Translations under genes and position numbers: made by a program
Assembly: GCA_016710365.1 (NCBI GenBank)
Contig: JADJVW010000006.1
Span: 62,001-126,000 of the forward strand
From: Candidatus Caldilinea saccharophila
Lineage (GTDB): Bacteria > Chloroflexota > Anaerolineae > Caldilineales > Caldilineaceae
Length of the DNA: 64,000 bases
Reading direction: 5' to 3'
The notes under the pieces: model-generated
Told to the model about the DNA's origin: nothing
Database searches by the model: none
Seen by the model: only the letters and a program-made list of their open reading frames with translations
Part shown: piece after piece, positions 60,904 through 64,000 of the stretch
Position numbering within the stretch: the first letter of the stretch is position 1
How the letters are laid out: each line of letters starts with the position of its first letter

Positions 60904-61734
60904 TTATGCCTTGCCACCGCGGCGCACGATGAATTTCTCGGTCCGCTTGTTACGGCGCGTCTTCTTACCCAGCGCCGGCTTGCCCCACGGCGTCTTCGGC
61001 GCCTTCATGCCAATCGGCGAACGGCCTTCACCACCGCCATGCGGATGGGAACCCGGATCCATCGCGACGCCACGCGTGCCCGGGCGGATGCCGAGCCAGC
61101 GCTTGCGGCCCGCCTTGCCCAGTTTTATGTTGCCGTGGTCAGAGTTCGACACAGAGCCGATCGTCGCCAAACAGTTCATATCGACGTAGCGAACTTCGCC
61201 GCTGGGAAGGCGAACCTGCGCCATTGTGCCTTCCTTGGCCAGCAACTGGGCGCCCAATCCCGCGCTGCGCACCAACTGACCGCCGCGCCCCGGGTAAATC
61301 TCGATGTTGTGAACCACCGTACCCAATGGGATATTGCGGATCGGCAGCGTATTGCCGAGGCGAATGTCGGCAGTCGGCCCGGACATCACCGCGTCGCCTA
61401 CCTGCAAACCCTGCGCGGCCAGAATATAGCGGCGGTCGCCGTCGGTGTACACCACCAGCGCAATGCGCGCACTGCGATTTGGGTCGTATTCAATTGACTC
61501 GATCTTGCCCGCGACGCCAAATTTGTCGCGCCGAAAATCGATGATGCGATAGCGGCGCTTATGTCCGCCGCCGCGATGCCGGGTCGTGACAACACCGCGG
61601 TTGTTGCGACCGGCGCTCTTCTTCAGCGGCGCCAGCAGCGACCGTTCCGGCTTAGTGCGGGTCACTTCGTCAAAGGTCGAGACGCTCATGTTGCGGCGTC
61701 CCGCCGAAGTCGGACGATAAATTTTAATAGCCAT
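60904..61734 (-). CDS. rplB: Ribosomal protein L2 (uL2)
   Basis: The protein has 276 residues with NNRGVVTTRHRGGGHKRRY, the conserved VAMDPGSHPHGGGEGRSPIG loop near the peptidyl transferase centre, and the basic C-terminus. It lies between rplW and rpsS. Confidence 0.98.
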   Translation of the reverse strand: MAIKIYRPTSAGRRNMSVSTFDEVTRTKPERSLLAPLKKSAGRNNRGVVTTRHRGGGHKRRYRIIDFRRDKFGVAGKIESIEYDPNRSARIALVVYTDGDRRYILAAQGLQVGDAVMSGPTADIRLGNTLPIRNIPLGTVVHNIEIYPGRGGQLVRSAGLGAQLLAKEGTMAQVRLPSGEVRYVDMNCLATIGSVSNSDHGNIKLGKAGRKRWLGIRPGTRGVAMDPGSHPHGGGEGRSPIGMKAPKTPWGKPALGKKTRRNKRTEKFIVRRGGKA

Positions 61735-61748
61735 TAGAACTCTCCCCG

Positions 61749-62039
61749 TTATACGCCTTCAAACAGTTGGATGCTGGCGCCAGGCGCCAGGGTGACAACG
61801 GCCTTCTTCCACTTCGACTGACGGATGCGAATCTGCTTGCCGCGCCGTGTGGTTTTAGCTGGCATCACTAAAATACGCACTTCCATCACATCTACCTTGA
61901 AGGCCGTCTGCACCGCATCCTTGACCTGGAGCTTATTGGCGCGCATGTCCACCTCGAACGTCACCTTGTTCTGTTCGTCGGTGGCGGTCATCGTTTTTTC
62001 CGTAACGATAGGGCGCTTCAGAATCTCATAAACGTGCAT
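61749..62039 (-). CDS. rplW: Ribosomal protein L23 (uL23)
   Basis: The protein has 96 residues with ILKRPIVTEKTM and VTFEVDMRANKLQVKDAVQ, the L23 pattern that docks trigger factor and SRP. It starts 3 bases after rplD ends. Confidence 0.96.
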   Translation of the reverse strand: MHVYEILKRPIVTEKTMTATDEQNKVTFEVDMRANKLQVKDAVQTAFKVDVMEVRILVMPAKTTRRGKQIRIRQSKWKKAVVTLAPGASIQLFEGV

Positions 62040-62042
62040 GGA

Positions 62043-62729
62043 TTATGCCTCCGTCATTTCTGGAGCCGTCACTGCGGCGCCCGTCATTGTGGTGGATGGC
62101 GCATCCGCCCCAAGCCACAACTCGATGGCGTCCACGGCGTCACGCGTCAGCACGACCAGGTCGTAGCCCAGAAGGTCGCGGATATTTAGATATCCGGCTT
62201 GCAGCACCCTGACCTGCGGGATATTGTGAACGCTCTTCCAAACCGGGATATTCTTCTCCGGCGCCACCAACAGCACGCTGCGCCCATCCGCGCCCAGCGC
62301 CGACAACATCTTGATAGCAGTCTTGGTCTTCGGCGCGTCGATAGCAAGTTGGTCAAGCACGATCATCTGATCGTTGGCGACTTTTACCGACAAGGCGCCG
62401 CGCAAGGCAAGACGCTGCATCTTTTTGGGCAGCGATTTTGTGTACTTGCGTGGCGTCGGGCCAAAGACGGCGCCGCCACCCACCCAGTTCGGCGCACGCG
62501 TCGAACCTTGGCGGGCGCGCCCGGTGCCCTTCTGACGCCAGGGCTTTTTGCCGCCGCCTGAAACTTCACTGCGCACCTTGGTGTCGTGGGTGCCCAGGCG
62601 CGCGTTTGATAACTGTCGCATCAGAGCCTGATGCATCACGGTCGTGTTGATTGGGGCGGCAAAGACGGCGTCGCTCAGTTCGACTTCGCCAACCTGCTGC
62701 CCGCTCATGTTTTTCACAGGTATAAGCAT
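62043..62729 (-). CDS. rplD: Ribosomal protein L4 (uL4)
   Basis: The protein has 228 residues with the tunnel loop KKPWRQKGTGRARQGSTRAP and GGGAVFGPTPRKYTKSLPKK. In several bacteria L4 also represses its own operon; nothing in this sequence shows that directly. Confidence 0.97.
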   Translation of the reverse strand: MLIPVKNMSGQQVGEVELSDAVFAAPINTTVMHQALMRQLSNARLGTHDTKVRSEVSGGGKKPWRQKGTGRARQGSTRAPNWVGGGAVFGPTPRKYTKSLPKKMQRLALRGALSVKVANDQMIVLDQLAIDAPKTKTAIKMLSALGADGRSVLLVAPEKNIPVWKSVHNIPQVRVLQAGYLNIRDLLGYDLVVLTRDAVDAIELWLGADAPSTTMTGAAVTAPEMTEA

Positions 62730-62746
62730 GGTCTGTTACTCCTTCG

Positions 62747-63415
62747 TCAATCCTGCGCGCGCCTTACTTGGCTTGCTCTGCTCGTCGCAATTTTTTCACC
62801 GACTCGCGCACGACCACGAGCGCCGCGCGGGCCAGGAATGGCGCCACGCACCGCAATCAGATTGCGTTCGGCATCAACCAATGCCACCTTCAGGTTCTGA
62901 ACGGTGGTGCTGGTGTTGCCAAACTGGCCCGGCGCCAACTTGCCTGGCATCGTATGGCCGGGCGTTGTGCCAGCGCCGCGCGAACCAGTTGCGCGATGAC
63001 GATCCGACTGACCGTGCGTTTTGGGGCCACCCGCAAAGCCGTGCCGCCTGACTGCGCCGGAAAAACCGCGCCCTTTGGAGACGCCCGACACATCCACCAG
63101 CTCGCCCTCGGCAAAGATATCAGCCTTGACAACGTCACCCACGCTGAGGGATGGCGCTGCGGTGTAGCGCATTTCGCGCAGACGACGCATCATCGGCGCA
63201 CCCGCTTTGAGCAGATGGCCGCGTTGCCCTTTGGTGAGCTTGCGCTCAACCACTTCTTCATACCCGATCTGAACTGCATTGTAGCCGTCTGTCTCCGCAG
63301 TCTTAACCTGGGTGACGTAGCAGGGGCCAGCTTCAATGATAGTGACCGGAACCACGGCGCCGCTCTTGTCAAAGAGCTGCGTCATGCCTACCTTCTTCCC
63401 TAAAATTCCTCTCAT
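62747..63415 (-). CDS. rplC: Ribosomal protein L3 (uL3)
   Basis: The protein has 222 residues and opens MRGILGKKVGMTQLFDKSG. It contains VSKGRGFSGAVRRHGFAGG and GNTSTTVQNLKV-like sequence, the L3 signatures. It lies between rpsJ and rplD. Confidence 0.97.
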   Translation of the reverse strand: MRGILGKKVGMTQLFDKSGAVVPVTIIEAGPCYVTQVKTAETDGYNAVQIGYEEVVERKLTKGQRGHLLKAGAPMMRRLREMRYTAAPSLSVGDVVKADIFAEGELVDVSGVSKGRGFSGAVRRHGFAGGPKTHGQSDRHRATGSRGAGTTPGHTMPGKLAPGQFGNTSTTVQNLKVALVDAERNLIAVRGAIPGPRGARGRARVGEKIATSRASQVRRAQD

Positions 63416-63578
63416 CTCGTCCCCCTGGGACTGTCGGCTGAAGCGTTATTGACGAGCGCTGCGTGCAACCCAAACGCAATTCGTTTCGCCAAAACGCTGC
63501 TTACCGCATCATCCCCTAAAGATTGGTCAACCACTCGTTACGTCTCGCGTATTACGAAACGCACGCTATGGTTGACAA

Positions 63579-63887
63579 TTACAACTTGATCTCAATGTCA
63601 ACGCCGGCCGGAAGGTTCAAACGGGTGAGATTCTCAATCGTCTTGCTGCCCGGATCGACGACATCGATCAGACGCTTGTGCGTGCGCACCTCGAACTGCT
63701 CACGGCTGTCCTTGTCGATGAAAGTCGAGCGCATTACCGTAAACTTCTCGATGCTGGTCGGCAGAGGCACTGGCCCCACGACCTGGGCGCCTGTCTGCTC
63801 AGCGGCATCGACAATCTGGCGGACCGAAGCGTCCAACACCCGATGGTCATACGCCTTGAGCTTGATGCGGATCTTCTGCTTTGCCAT
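63579..63887 (-). CDS. rpsJ: Ribosomal protein S10 (uS10)
   Basis: From the ATG at 63887 the protein has 102 residues with KIRIKLKAYDHRVLDASVRQ and GPVPLPTSIEKFTV, which identify S10. It is the first ribosomal gene of the operon visible in the window. An upstream in-frame start at 63914 is less likely. A strong inverted repeat lies just upstream. Confidence 0.97.
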   Translation of the reverse strand: MAKQKIRIKLKAYDHRVLDASVRQIVDAAEQTGAQVVGPVPLPTSIEKFTVMRSTFIDKDSREQFEVRTHKRLIDVVDPGSKTIENLTRLNLPAGVDIEIKL

Positions 63888-63923
63888 ATCTACTCTCTCT
63901 TGAAATGCTGTCAATAGCAGAAA

Positions 63924-63978
63924 GTAGAAGGTAGAAAGTAGAAGTTGAGTTGCACATCTTCTACTTTCTACCTTCTAC
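63924..63978. repeat. Perfect 21-bp inverted repeat of GTAGAAAG-type words
   Basis: The arms GTAGAAGGTAGAAAGTAGAAG (one base longer than can be written in one run elsewhere, spanning 63924-63944) and the complement at 63958-63978 flank a 13-base loop. The arms are tandem near-copies of GTAGAA. It lies upstream of rpsJ and probably marks the border with the preceding gene. Confidence 0.85.
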
Positions 63979-64000
63979 CTCCCACCCTTTCTCACTACTT

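Overview
The window looks like a chromosomal piece of a GC-rich bacterium, most likely a member of the Chloroflexota (Caldilineae/Anaerolineae-like). This is inferred from the style of the secreted DNRLRE/GEVED proteins, the exosortase, and the many intergenic hairpins built from short repeated words. No rRNA, tRNA or CRISPR array was recognised. Genes run mostly on the minus strand.

Layout. 1-12.3 kb holds secreted and membrane proteins: an Smr-domain fragment, an S9 peptidase, a CPBP protease, a roughly 1,560-residue secreted GEVED/cupredoxin protein, a PIN-type toxin-antitoxin pair and a clostripain-family (C11) peptidase with LRR and FN3-like parts. 12.4-14.8 kb encodes a TPR/winged-helix regulator. 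14.8-23.9 kb is a sugar uptake and catabolism cluster: two ABC permeases, a binding lipoprotein, a LarA-like protein, a 3-hexulose-6-phosphate-synthase-like enzyme, a zinc dehydrogenase, a sugar isomerase/epimerase and a LacI regulator with a perfect palindromic operator candidate. 24.3-30.1 kb carries a serine-hydrolase-like membrane protein that has lost its catalytic residues, a MntA-HepT-MazF toxin-antitoxin group, guaA and an AlbA/RecG-like regulator. 30.2-40.6 kb carries a YvcK-like protein, gap-pgk-(unknown)-tpiA, an exosortase/EpsI pair with two companions, trxA and tal. 40.6-44.5 kb holds the most striking locus. 44.7-45.3 kb is a MogA-like gene. 45.6 kb to the right edge is the large ribosomal-protein operon (rpsJ to rpsI, with secY, adk, map, rpoA and truA), transcribed leftwards.

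Key discovery. The last codons of a 1,090-residue NACHT-FGE/C-type-lectin protein (41251-44523) match a nearby A-rich non-coding copy (40843-40941). Across a 30-nt core all 13 differences fall on adenines of the non-coding copy. This is the signature of a diversity-generating retroelement (DGR), with a variable region (VR) and a template region (TR). It suggests a STAND-type, probably defensive, sensor whose ligand-binding tip is or was diversified by retrotransposition. No reverse transcriptase gene lies in the window.

Data quality. About twenty reading-frame breaks, mostly single-base, disrupt otherwise normal genes, including map, guaA and tal. rplE lacks an internal block, and 17998-18290 looks like poor base calling. 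Most breaks are therefore probably sequence or assembly errors rather than real pseudogenes, and I annotate the genes as whole units.
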